Source: Lachnospiraceae bacterium (lineage in GTDB: Bacteria > Bacillota_A > Clostridia > Lachnospirales > Lachnospiraceae). Taken from it: DNA of 6,927 nucleotides. A program made the translations under genes and the position numbers. Below the pieces are notes generated by a model. It had not been told where the DNA came from. It was given only the letters and a program-made list of their open reading frames with translations, and ran no database searches. The stretch is taken from the NCBI GenBank assembly GCA_017613055.1, contig JAGAES010000001.1, forward strand, positions 1-6,927. Reading direction: 5' to 3'. Below are positions 1-6,923 of this stretch, piece by piece. Position 1 is the first letter of the stretch. Each line of letters starts with the position of its first letter.

Positions 1-974
1 CATCAGTAGGCGGCACGGTCAGCAAGGTTACCGTTTCCGCACAGCCTGCGGACGGCAAGGCAAAGGTTGCCGTGAGCGGCAACAGCGGTCTGAAGGAAGG
101 CGCGAACACCGTAACCGTTAAGGTAACGGCCGAAGATGGTAAGACGACCAAGACCTACACGATTACCGTGACGCGTGCGAAGCCGCCGACACCGAAGCCG
201 GCCACGCCGACTCCGACGCCGACGCCTGGCGTCCAGATTAAAGTGGACGACACCGAACTCGAGCTGAAGGACAAGCCCGACCTGAAATGGATGGAGAATA
301 CCGACGAGTGGGATTCCACGATTGTTGAGTATAAGAATTATAAGATCGGCGCTCTTGAGAATAAGAATACCGGCGTAATCGTCGTAGAGCTTTCAGACGG
401 AAACCTGTATATTCTCGATACCGAGCGGAATTCCGCAACGCGGTACTTCGCATTTGAAAGCGCAAAGCAGAACATCGTATTGCAGGAGATTACCGATTCG
501 GTAATCATCCCGATGGGATATTCGAAGACGACGCGAACCATCGACGGAGCGGAGGTAACCGCTTACGTAACGTCCGACAAGAGCGATTATGCTCTTGTAT
601 ACGGCCGTAACGGCGAGGGATTCACCGGCTGGTTCCAGTACGACATGAAAACCGATACGTTCCAGCGGTTTAATATTGAGGACATCGAACTGAATCCGAC
701 GTCGACGCCTACCCCGTCGCCTGTTCCTTCCGAGGCACCGACTCCGACATTAAGCCCGACGGCCGTGCCGCTTCCGACCATTCCGGAAACCGCCTCGACG
801 CCGGCACCCGAGAAGAGCGGAAGAACATTTCTTGAGAAGTTCCTTTTCGGAACGAGCGGCGTTCTGTTCGTATTGATGGTTGTATTCCTGATTCTGTACC
901 TCGTGCAGAAGGGACGTTACAACCGCCGTTTTGCTCCCGATGAGGACTACAGCGACGACGAAGATTATCTGTAA
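1..974 (+). CDS. Membrane-anchored surface protein with C-terminal cadherin-like beta-sandwich domain, 5' partial
   Basis: The frame is open to the window edge (first whole codon at base 3), giving 323 visible residues; the GTG at 72 is internal, not the start. Visible residues 1 to about 57 are the end of a cadherin-like beta-sandwich repeat (PF12733 type), recognised by GLKEGANTVTVKVTAEDGKT followed by TYTITVTRA. A Thr-Pro linker follows (about 59-76), then an unrecognised, probably beta-rich domain (about 77-228) rich in short hydrophobic strands and aromatic residues. A second Pro/Thr/Ser linker (about 231-270) leads to one membrane segment (about 285-301, GVLFVLMVVFLILYLV), a basic stop-transfer patch (KGRYNRR) and an acidic tail ending DEDYSDDEDYL. 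This predicts an extracellular stalked protein with a short cytoplasmic tail. A signal peptide and further domains should lie upstream. The function is unknown; binding or sensing at the cell surface is inference. A terminator follows 12 bases after the stop. Confidence 0.88.
   Translation, partial: SVGGTVSKVTVSAQPADGKAKVAVSGNSGLKEGANTVTVKVTAEDGKTTKTYTITVTRAKPPTPKPATPTPTPTPGVQIKVDDTELELKDKPDLKWMENTDEWDSTIVEYKNYKIGALENKNTGVIVVELSDGNLYILDTERNSATRYFAFESAKQNIVLQEITDSVIIPMGYSKTTRTIDGAEVTAYVTSDKSDYALVYGRNGEGFTGWFQYDMKTDTFQRFNIEDIELNPTSTPTPSPVPSEAPTPTLSPTAVPLPTIPETASTPAPEKSGRTFLEKFLFGTSGVLFVLMVVFLILYLVQKGRYNRRFAPDEDYSDDEDYL
177..233 (+). repeat. Thr-Pro linker repeat in the surface protein
   Basis: This is a low-complexity stretch of ACC/ACG/ACT and CCG/CCT codons, coding for alternating Thr-Pro between the cadherin-like domain and the middle domain. 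Such linkers are typical extended wall-spanning spacers in Gram-positive surface proteins. The near-identical short units make it prone to length change by slippage. Confidence 0.7.
693..812 (+). repeat. Second Pro/Thr/Ser-rich linker before the membrane anchor
   Basis: About 40 codons are dominated by Pro, Thr, Ser and Ala, placed directly before the transmembrane segment. This is the expected position of a stalk that lifts the extracellular domains through the peptidoglycan. It is less regular than the first linker. Confidence 0.6.
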
Positions 975-986
975 AGACCGATTCAT

Positions 987-1013
987 AAACCCGGGCTGAC
1001 TGCCCGGGTTTTT
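987..1013 (+). terminator. Intrinsic terminator after the surface-protein gene
   Basis: A perfect 10-base stem (AAACCCGGGC at 987-996 with GCCCGGGTTT at 1002-1011) encloses a five-base loop, and a run of five T spans 1009-1013. It starts 12 bases after the stop codon and separates the surface-protein gene from the peptidase promoter. Confidence 0.92.
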
Positions 1014-1048
1014 CTATGTCCGGGGAGACAAAACGAAGGCGGTTTTCC

Positions 1049-1077
1049 TTGAAAAAAGCAGGCGGATATGGGATAAT
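1049..1077 (+). promoter_or_regulatory. Predicted sigma-A promoter for the peptidase-era-recO unit
   Basis: The -35 box TTGAAA (1049-1054) and -10 box GATAAT (1072-1077) are separated by exactly 17 bases, and a TG dinucleotide at 1069-1070 gives an extended -10. The expected transcription start is near 1083-1086. That leaves a leader of about 22 bases containing the Shine-Dalgarno sequence that serves the ATG at 1107. It lies after the upstream terminator and is the only convincing rightward promoter I see ahead of the peptidase, era and recO. Confidence 0.75.
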
Positions 1078-1093
1078 AGGAAGGAATGAAACG

Positions 1094-1099
1094 AAGGAG
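1094..1099 (+). promoter_or_regulatory. Ribosome binding site that fixes the peptidase start at 1107
   Basis: AAGGAG lies seven bases before the ATG at 1107, an ideal spacing. The in-frame ATG at 1086 has only an AGGA-type motif immediately abutting it (no spacer), and would sit at or next to the predicted transcription start. The 1107 start is therefore preferred. Confidence 0.8.
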
Positions 1100-1106
1100 T
1101 TACCGC

Positions 1107-4055
1107 ATGAGAGACTTGAGTTCTTTACAGCATGAAGCTTACGAAAGACTGTATGGGGAGAAGCTTACGGACTATTATGCCGACGGGCTGATCTTAAGAC
1201 ATAAGAAGACAGGCGCCAGAATCTGTCTGGTGGCAAGCGACGATGAGAACAAGACGTTCTGCATCGGTTTTCGGACGCCGCCGAAGAACAGCAAGGGAAT
1301 GGCGCATATCATCGAGCACTCGGTTCTGAACGGCTCGCAGAAGTACCCGATTAAGGATCCTTTCATGGAGCTTGCGAAGGGGTCGCTGCAGACGTTTTTG
1401 AACGCGGTCACATTTCCCGATAAAACCATGTATCCGGTTGCAAGCTGCAACGATAAGGATTTCCGCAACCTTGTGGACGTCTACATGGACGCCGTTTTGC
1501 ATCCGAACATCTATAAGAACGAGATGATCTTCCGCCAGGAGGGCTGGCGTTATCACCTCGAGAAAGAAGACGATCCGCTGACCATCAATGGCGTCGTATA
1601 CAGCGAGATGAAGGGGGCATTCTCCGATCCCGACGGCGTGTTCTATCGGCTTGCGCAGTGCGAGCTGTTCCCGGATACGCCTTACGGCGTAGTGTCGGGC
1701 GGCGACCCGGAAGTGATTCCCGAACTCAGCTATGAAGAGTTCCTTGATTTTCACAGACGGTATTATCATCCGAGCAACAGTTTTATCTATCTGTACGGCA
1801 ACATGGATATGGCTGAGTATCTCGATTATCTGGACCGCGAGTATCTGAGCAATTATGACTATTGCCCGATTGATTCGGATATCCCGATGCAGAAACCGCT
1901 CGGAGTATATGAGCGGTCGCTTGAGTATTCGCTCGGGGAAGGTGAAGAAGAGAGCGGGTCAGCATACCTCGGGTTTGCCCTTCCGTACAGCGCGGACGAC
2001 CCGGTATGGATGACGGGGTGGAACGCGGTTACATATGCGCTGTTCGATGCGCCGGGCGCTCCGGTCAAGAAGGCGCTGATTGATGCAGGAATCGGAAAGG
2101 ATGTTTCTTCGTCCTGCACGAACAATCTGAAGCAGCCGTACTTCCTTCTCTGTGCAAAAGGAACCGACGCTGACCGGATGGATGACTTTCTCTCGATTCT
2201 TTTCGAGGAAACCGGGCGGATTGCGAAGGAAGGTATTAACCGGAAGACGCTCCGCGGATATCTGACGAGCAGCGAATTCGGTATTCGCGAAGGCGCCACC
2301 GAAGCGATGCGCGGGCTGGACTTTGTCATGACGGTCTTCAACAGCTGGCTCTATAATGAACAGGATGCGTTCCGCTTCTGCCATCCGATCGAACGCTTTC
2401 AGAAGCTTTACGAACTTCTGGACACCGATTACTTTGAGCAGATTATCAAAGACACGATATTAAGCCATAAGCACGAGATGCACCTGATTCTGACGGGACG
2501 GCACGGACTGACCGAAGAGCGCGAGAAGAAGCTCTTTGACAGGCTTCAGGCATATAAGGCTTCGCTTTCGAAAGAGGAGATAGCAAAGCTTGTTGCGGAC
2601 ACCGAAGCGCTTCGCATCTATCAGGAGACACCGGATTCCCAGGAAGCGCTTTCGTGCATTCCGCACCTGTCGGTAGCCGATATCCGAAAGGATGCGAAGC
2701 AGTTTCCGCTAAGAAAGAGCGAGGCGGACGGAGTGCCGGTGCTTCACTATAACGCCGCGACCAACGGAATCTCGTATGTGAGTCTTTATATCGATACGAC
2801 CGGACTTCCGGCGGAGGAACTGCCGTACCTCGGGCTGTACAGCTCCGCGCTCCTTCGCGTGGATACGACGAAGCATGCGTACGGCGTGTTAAATGACGAA
2901 CTCACTCTTCACGTAGGCGGCATGTATTCAAGCGTTGACACGTTCAGCTCGGCAGCGGATTACCGCAGGTTCACCGGGTATCAGGCGCACCACGTGAAGA
3001 TGCTCTGTAATGAGATTCCGACCGGACTTTCGTACCTGTCGGAGATGATTGTCGATACCGATTTTTCCGATAAGAAAAGGCTTCGGGAAGTCATTCAGGA
3101 GGATGTCAGCAATCTCCGTTCCGGAATGGTTTATAACGGCAATTCCGTCGCGAAGCGATGCTGCCTCTCCTCGTTCCAGGCGCAGGAGTATTACAGCTAC
3201 GAGACGAACGGCCTCGGGCAGTATACCTTCTTATATGACATCCTCGACCATTACGATGAACGGGCAGATGAGGTTATTCGGCATCTGAACGGTGTGATGG
3301 CATTTGTCCTTGATAAAAAGCGCATGACGATTTCGGTTACGGCCGACGACGAAGGTTTCCGAAAGACAATGGAGCACCTTCCGGCGTTTCTTGATACGCT
3401 GACAATCCGTCCGGGCATTGAAGTACCGGCACCCGCAGCCAAGCTTCCGTGGGAGGGAGGCTATCCGCTTTCCGGCGCGAAGGAAGCGCTTTCGTTCGGC
3501 GGGCAGGTGAACTTCGTCGCGCAGGCCGGAACCTATATGGCGCACGGGTTTAAAGCGAACGGGTGCCTGCAGGTGCTGTCCCTGATTATAAACCGCGAGT
3601 ACCTGTACCAGAACATCCGCGTGCGCGGCGGTGCGTACGGCGCGGGCGGCGGGTTTGCGTTTCTGAACGGCACGTACACGCTTTCGACCTACCGGGATCC
3701 GAATCTCGGCCGGTCTTTCGAGGTGTTTAAAGGAATCGCGGACTTTGTCCGGAATCTTGACCTGACGGACGATGAAATCGAGAAGTTCATCATCGGCACA
3801 ATCGGAGGCGTCGACCATCCGATGGCACCGCGCGACGAGGCGGCACTGGCGGTCAATCAATACTATACCGGTGTCACGCCGGAAGTGAACCAGCGCAACT
3901 GGGACGAGATGCTCGGTGCGACGCTTACAAAGCTCCGCGCACAGGCCGATCTTGTAAAATCGGTTATAGACGAGGGGCATATTGCCTGCTTCGGTTCGGA
4001 AGGAAGCATTAAGAAAGAAGCCGCGCTGTTCGATTCCGTGCGGAATCTAAGGTAA
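1107..4055 (+). CDS. M16C zinc metallopeptidase, presequence protease (PreP)-like insulinase family
   Basis: The 982-residue protein matches the full length of PreP/falcilysin-type M16C peptidases, which form a closed chamber and degrade peptides rather than folded proteins. The inverted zinc motif HxxEH is HIIEH at residues 67-71. The third zinc ligand is probably Glu167 in VVYSEMKG, about 96 residues on, as in mitochondrial PreP. A catalytic N-terminal M16 half is followed by an inactive second domain, the M16C-associated region (about 470-720) and a C-terminal half carrying RVRGGAYG at 838-845, the conserved site thought to hold the substrate. No signal peptide or membrane segment is seen, so a cytosolic role in peptide turnover is inferred. 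All key residues are present and the frame is intact. It is first in a probable operon with era (79-base gap). A longer form from ATG 1086 (989 residues) is less likely. Confidence 0.93.
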   Translation: MRDLSSLQHEAYERLYGEKLTDYYADGLILRHKKTGARICLVASDDENKTFCIGFRTPPKNSKGMAHIIEHSVLNGSQKYPIKDPFMELAKGSLQTFLNAVTFPDKTMYPVASCNDKDFRNLVDVYMDAVLHPNIYKNEMIFRQEGWRYHLEKEDDPLTINGVVYSEMKGAFSDPDGVFYRLAQCELFPDTPYGVVSGGDPEVIPELSYEEFLDFHRRYYHPSNSFIYLYGNMDMAEYLDYLDREYLSNYDYCPIDSDIPMQKPLGVYERSLEYSLGEGEEESGSAYLGFALPYSADDPVWMTGWNAVTYALFDAPGAPVKKALIDAGIGKDVSSSCTNNLKQPYFLLCAKGTDADRMDDFLSILFEETGRIAKEGINRKTLRGYLTSSEFGIREGATEAMRGLDFVMTVFNSWLYNEQDAFRFCHPIERFQKLYELLDTDYFEQIIKDTILSHKHEMHLILTGRHGLTEEREKKLFDRLQAYKASLSKEEIAKLVADTEALRIYQETPDSQEALSCIPHLSVADIRKDAKQFPLRKSEADGVPVLHYNAATNGISYVSLYIDTTGLPAEELPYLGLYSSALLRVDTTKHAYGVLNDELTLHVGGMYSSVDTFSSAADYRRFTGYQAHHVKMLCNEIPTGLSYLSEMIVDTDFSDKKRLREVIQEDVSNLRSGMVYNGNSVAKRCCLSSFQAQEYYSYETNGLGQYTFLYDILDHYDERADEVIRHLNGVMAFVLDKKRMTISVTADDEGFRKTMEHLPAFLDTLTIRPGIEVPAPAAKLPWEGGYPLSGAKEALSFGGQVNFVAQAGTYMAHGFKANGCLQVLSLIINREYLYQNIRVRGGAYGAGGGFAFLNGTYTLSTYRDPNLGRSFEVFKGIADFVRNLDLTDDEIEKFIIGTIGGVDHPMAPRDEAALAVNQYYTGVTPEVNQRNWDEMLGATLTKLRAQADLVKSVIDEGHIACFGSEGSIKKEAALFDSVRNLR

Positions 4056-4067
4056 TAAAGAATCATA

Positions 4068-4118
4068 TCCCGGAAGAGCCGGGAGAAAGGATAATACCGG
4101 TCCGGATTATCGGGCCGG
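4068..4118 (+). other. Two hairpins in the peptidase-era gap (era leader)
   Basis: Hairpin 1 pairs TCCCGG (4068-4073) with CCGGGA (4079-4084) around a five-base loop. Hairpin 2 pairs CCGGTCCG (4097-4104) with CGGGCCGG (4111-4118) around GATTAT, with eight pairs including one G-U. Neither is followed by a T run, so they are not ordinary terminators. They could be RNA stabilising or processing elements, or affect era translation; this role is inference. Confidence 0.5.
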
Positions 4119-4134
4119 CAGTAATAGAGCAGGT

Positions 4135-5046
4135 ATGGGAGAGAGTTTCAAATCCGGATTCGTCGCTTTGGTTGGGCGGCCGAACGTCGGCAAATCGACG
4201 CTGATGAACCGCCTGATCGGGCAGAAGATCGCGATTACATCGAATAAACCGCAGACGACCCGAAACCGAATTCAGACGGTCTACACGGACGAGCGCGGGC
4301 AGATTATCTTCCTCGACACGCCGGGAATACATAAGTCGAAGAACAAGCTCGGCAAATTCATGGTTGAGACGGCGGAGAGCACATTTACCGACGCGGATGT
4401 GATTCTGTGGCTCGTCGAGCCGACCAATTACATCGGCGCGGGCGAGCAGTACATCATGGAGAAGCTGAAGGCGTGCGGGACGCCAGTGATTCTTGTAATC
4501 AACAAGATAGATACGGTTAAGAAAGAGGAACTCCTCACATTTATCGCAACGTATTCGAAAGAGATGGAGTTCGCGGAAGTGGTGCCGGTATCGGCGCTCA
4601 AGGGGCAGAACACCGGGCATCTTTGTGACGTGCTGTTTCAGTATCTTGAGGAAGGGCCGATGTATTTCGATGAGGACACGGTGACCGACCAGCCCGAGCG
4701 GCAGATTGCGGCCGAAATGATCCGCGAGAAGGCGCTTCGGAACCTTTCGGACGAGGTGCCGCACGGCATAGTCGTAACAATCGAGAAGATGCACGAGCGG
4801 CCGGGCGGACATCTGATTGACATTGAAGCGACGATTATCTGCGAGCGCGATTCCCATAAGGGAATCATCATCGGCAAGCAGGGATCGATGCTCAAGAAGA
4901 TCGGGCAGGACGCCCGCAAGGAGATTGAGATGATGGTCGGCTGCAAGGTGAACCTGCAGCTTTGGGTGAAGGTGAAGAAGGACTGGCGCGACAGCGACGT
5001 AATGCTTAAGAATTACGGCTATGTGAGCCACGATGAGGACGAATAA
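4135..5046 (+). CDS. era: GTPase Era, 16S rRNA-binding ribosome assembly factor
   Basis: Era binds the 3' end of 16S rRNA and helps the 30S subunit mature, cycling with GTP and acting at the inner face of the membrane. The 303-residue length is normal. The GTPase motifs are in order: G1 GRPNVGKS (14-21), G2 TTRNR (41-45), G3 DTPG (61-64), G4 NKID (123-126) and G5 SAL (153-155). The C-terminal KH RNA-binding domain carries its GxxG loop as GKQG (247-250), preceded by the characteristic EVPHGI segment. The ATG at 4135 is the only possible start: the frame upstream is open but lacks ATG, GTG or TTG back to the peptidase stop, and the next Met follows the P-loop. The start has a poor Shine-Dalgarno (AGCAGG nearly touching the ATG), odd for such a gene. 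It sits between the peptidase and recO, in the same direction. Confidence 0.98.
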   Translation: MGESFKSGFVALVGRPNVGKSTLMNRLIGQKIAITSNKPQTTRNRIQTVYTDERGQIIFLDTPGIHKSKNKLGKFMVETAESTFTDADVILWLVEPTNYIGAGEQYIMEKLKACGTPVILVINKIDTVKKEELLTFIATYSKEMEFAEVVPVSALKGQNTGHLCDVLFQYLEEGPMYFDEDTVTDQPERQIAAEMIREKALRNLSDEVPHGIVVTIEKMHERPGGHLIDIEATIICERDSHKGIIIGKQGSMLKKIGQDARKEIEMMVGCKVNLQLWVKVKKDWRDSDVMLKNYGYVSHDEDE

Positions 5047-5047
5047 A

Positions 5048-5094
5048 AGGCGGATGCCACGCCGCGGACGAGCAGGCGGCAAATGCCACACCGC
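5048..5094 (+). repeat. Imperfect tandem repeat in the era-recO gap
   Basis: Copy 1 (5048-5065) and copy 2 (5074-5094) share AGGCGG, then ATGCCAC, then CCGC. They differ by a three-base insertion (CAA) and one G/A change in the copies. Each copy can fold weakly on itself (GGCG with CGCC; AGGCGG with CCGCTT). The end of copy 1 can instead pair with copy 2 (GCCGC 5061-5065 with GCGGC 5076-5080), so the folds compete. Copy 2 is followed by four T within CCGCTTTTGA, too short a run for a confident terminator. Confidence 0.55.
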
Positions 5095-5102
5095 TTTTGA
5101 AG

Positions 5103-5107
5103 GGAGG
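5103..5107 (+). promoter_or_regulatory. Ribosome binding site of recO
   Basis: GGAGG within AGGGAGG (5101-5107) lies ten bases before the ATG at 5118, slightly long but strong. It supports this start over the in-frame ATG at 5142, which would remove the first strand of the RecO OB-fold. Confidence 0.75.
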
Positions 5108-5117
5108 AACCTGACGG

Positions 5118-5906
5118 ATGGACCAGATAATTCTTACAGGCATGGTTTTGGAAACGTCTCCGTCAGGCGACTATGACCGAAGACTTGTGATATTAACGAA
5201 AGAGCGGGGGAAGATCGTCGCATTTGCCAAAGGGGCAAGACGGCAGGGGAGTTCGCTGCTTGCGTGCTCGCAGCCGTTCACGTTCGCGAAATTCCGGATG
5301 GTCGAAGGGCGCTCCGCTTATAATCTGACCGGGCTTGAAGGCATCAAGTTTTTCCCGGAGCTGTCACAGGACGTGGAGCTTACGTGCTACGGCTGCTACA
5401 TGTGCGAGTTCGCCGAGCATATGACCGAAGAGAATAACGACGAATCGCGCGTGCTGACGCTTCTCTACCAGTCGCTTCGGGCGCTTACGAATCCGAAGAT
5501 CGGGCCGAAACTGGCACGTGTCGTATTCGCCCTTAAGATGCTTTATCTGAACGGCGAAGGACCGCAGACCGAACAGTGCGTGCGGTGCCGCGATAAGAAA
5601 GGACCGTTCGTGTTCAGCGTGAAGTCGGGCGGGTGCGTGTGCGCAAAGTGCGCCGGGGAGGATTTCGACCAGGCGGTACGGCGTGAGAAGGAGATGCGCC
5701 TCGGCGTTGCCGACTACGATTTCTTTAACCTTAATGAGTCGACATGGTACGCAATCCGTTACATCGGGGCTGCTTCCCCCGAGAAGCTGTTCACGTTCAC
5801 GTTAAGCGATGAGGTGCTTAAAGAACTGACGGCGGTGACGGACGCATTTGTCAGAGAGTATGTGAAGCATACGTTTAAGAGCCTGGCGTTTCTGGAGACA
5901 TTATAA
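5118..5906 (+). CDS. recO: DNA repair protein RecO, recombination mediator
   Basis: RecO works with RecR to displace SSB and load RecA onto single-stranded DNA at gaps and breaks, and can anneal complementary strands. The 262-residue protein has the usual length. The N-terminal OB-fold (about 1-80) includes the typical GDYDRRLVILTKERGKI block and the basic AKGARR segment involved in DNA contact. A helical region follows (about 85-150). A four-cysteine zinc site is present: Cys154-x2-Cys157 and Cys175-x2-Cys178, as in many Gram-positive RecO proteins. An extra Cys173 sits beside the second pair. The gene is 71 bases after era with the same orientation and no clear promoter between, so co-transcription is likely; adjacency of era and recO is widespread in bacteria. 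The stop codon lies inside the base of the downstream terminator stem. Confidence 0.96.
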   Translation: MDQIILTGMVLETSPSGDYDRRLVILTKERGKIVAFAKGARRQGSSLLACSQPFTFAKFRMVEGRSAYNLTGLEGIKFFPELSQDVELTCYGCYMCEFAEHMTEENNDESRVLTLLYQSLRALTNPKIGPKLARVVFALKMLYLNGEGPQTEQCVRCRDKKGPFVFSVKSGGCVCAKCAGEDFDQAVRREKEMRLGVADYDFFNLNESTWYAIRYIGAASPEKLFTFTLSDEVLKELTAVTDAFVREYVKHTFKSLAFLETL

Positions 5907-5939
5907 AAGAGCAGACGGATTGTCCGCCTGCTCTTTTTT
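5905..5939 (+). terminator. Terminator of recO, probably bidirectional
   Basis: A ten-base stem (AAAAGAGCAG 5905-5914 with CTGCTCTTTT 5928-5937) extends, past one A-C mismatch, into CGGA/TCCG with a TTG loop. A run of six T (5934-5939) ends it on the plus strand. Read on the minus strand, the same hairpin ends in TTTTAT, so it can also stop the converging gene, whose stop codon lies about 12 bases to the right. Confidence 0.9.
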
Positions 5940-5950
5940 GTGGAGATGTA

Positions 5951-6910
5951 TTATTTGCCGAAGCTGTCCATCCAGTTGCGGATGAAGGTTTCCGCCTTTT
6001 CAATTTCCGCCTCTTTGTTTCTGTAACGAATGTAAAGGTGGTATTCAACCTTGTCCTGCGCCCAGATGTACTCTTTCTGGATATAGTTGGGCAGGATGGA
6101 GGAAACATCCGTTGTAACAACCTGGAATTCGCGATCATTTACGACTTCGGTTTCGCCGGAGAACGTAAGATCCTCAGAAGAAACCAACTGAACGGCACGG
6201 GTTTCATAAGATTCTTCCGTAATCAGGAAATCCGTTATATGAACCACCAGATCATCGAGGAGATACCGGGCGTCAATTTCTATGTGGCTGATCTTGAAAT
6301 CGGGTTCGATATCCGTACCCGGAATCCAGTCGTTGTCCACTCCGAGAACGGAAATATTTACCCAGTCCTTTTCAAGCGGCAGCTCAAAGGACGGAATAAT
6401 AAGCTGTTCATAGCCGATGTAAGCGGCAGCATCCTCGAGAGTGTTGAATTCCTGCGCATGCAGGAACGGAAAATCCGTAAAGTCAAAGTCGAATCCCCTT
6501 ACACCGTTTCTTCGGTCAGGATAGGAAAATTCCACGCCCCGCGAACGTTGCCAGTATTCACGGTAATAACCGGGAACCTCCGTCATAACCGCGCCGGTGA
6601 AGGCGGAAGAAGGAAGCCTCATGTCCTCGTCCGGCTCAAAAAAGTAGGTCGCGTGCCCGTTCTCATCGGTGCCGGTCGTTACGGAGCCGCTCCGGAAGAT
6701 TCCGGATGCATATGCGGCAAGACTGCCGAGCGCGAGTACCAGACAGGCTGCCAAGACAAATACGACACGTCTTCTTGCACGCCCGGTCCTTCCGGTAATC
6801 GGAATCTGTTTTGTATCACCGTCCGCATGGTTCATGCGGAGCTGTTCGTTTTCCTGCAATATCGCTTCATCGGCCATGCCGATGGCGTTTAAAAGCTGAT
6901 CTCTATTCAT
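5951..6910 (-). CDS. Putative single-pass membrane anti-sigma factor, DUF4367-like C-terminus
   Basis: The 319-residue protein has a short N-terminal cytoplasmic part (1-48) with a helix-forming start (MNRDQLLNAIGMADEAILQE) and a basic patch GRARRR before the membrane. One transmembrane segment follows (about 49-69, VVFVLAACLVLALGSLAAYA), then a large extracellular domain of 250 residues. The C-terminal piece, W283...VEYHLYIRY...EIEKAETFIRNW, resembles the end of DUF4367-type domains found behind the membrane segment of Clostridial anti-sigma factors. The inferred role is to hold an ECF sigma factor at the membrane until an envelope signal releases it; no zinc HxxxCxxC motif of the ZAS type is present, so this is not proven. 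It converges on recO. AAGGAGG lies six bases before the ATG. The cognate sigma gene would be expected upstream, beyond the right edge. A generic membrane lipoprotein-like sensor is an alternative. Confidence 0.8.
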   Translation of the reverse strand: MNRDQLLNAIGMADEAILQENEQLRMNHADGDTKQIPITGRTGRARRRVVFVLAACLVLALGSLAAYASGIFRSGSVTTGTDENGHATYFFEPDEDMRLPSSAFTGAVMTEVPGYYREYWQRSRGVEFSYPDRRNGVRGFDFDFTDFPFLHAQEFNTLEDAAAYIGYEQLIIPSFELPLEKDWVNISVLGVDNDWIPGTDIEPDFKISHIEIDARYLLDDLVVHITDFLITEESYETRAVQLVSSEDLTFSGETEVVNDREFQVVTTDVSSILPNYIQKEYIWAQDKVEYHLYIRYRNKEAEIEKAETFIRNWMDSFGK

Positions 6911-6916
6911 ACAAGC

Positions 6917-6923
6917 CCTCCTT
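6917..6923 (-). promoter_or_regulatory. Ribosome binding site of the putative anti-sigma gene
   Basis: On the minus strand AAGGAGG lies six bases before the ATG (6908-6910). This consensus site confirms both the start and that the minus strand, not the long overlapping plus-strand frame, is the coding one. No promoter is visible in the few remaining bases, which fits co-transcription with an upstream gene outside the window. Confidence 0.85.

Noticed and set aside
1194..1769. A 191-codon minus-strand open frame over the catalytic half of the peptidase.
   Set aside because: It overlaps the HIIEH zinc-site region on the plus strand and shows no domain of its own.
3231..3980. A 249-codon minus-strand open frame inside the peptidase gene.
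   Set aside because: It is the antisense shadow of the conserved C-terminal half of the M16C peptidase, with no motif and an Arg/His/Val-rich composition.
4086..4098. A possible -10 box (GATAAT at 4090-4095) ahead of era.
   Set aside because: No -35-like sequence lies 16-18 bases upstream and there is no extended TG, so an independent era promoter is not supported.
4063..5091. A 342-codon open frame on the minus strand covering all of era, longer than era itself.
   Set aside because: Era carries every GTPase and KH motif on the plus strand. The antisense product is rich in Leu, His, Arg and Val with no recognisable domain, as expected from antisense reading of G/C-ending codons.
5074..5098. 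A possible terminator between era and recO.
   Set aside because: The stem is only six pairs with one G-U, the loop is long, and only four T follow; I list it only as part of the spacer repeat.
6038..6892. A 284-codon plus-strand open frame antisense to the putative anti-sigma gene.
   Set aside because: It shows no ribosome binding site or domain, while the minus-strand gene has a consensus AAGGAGG, a clean membrane segment and a DUF4367-like end.
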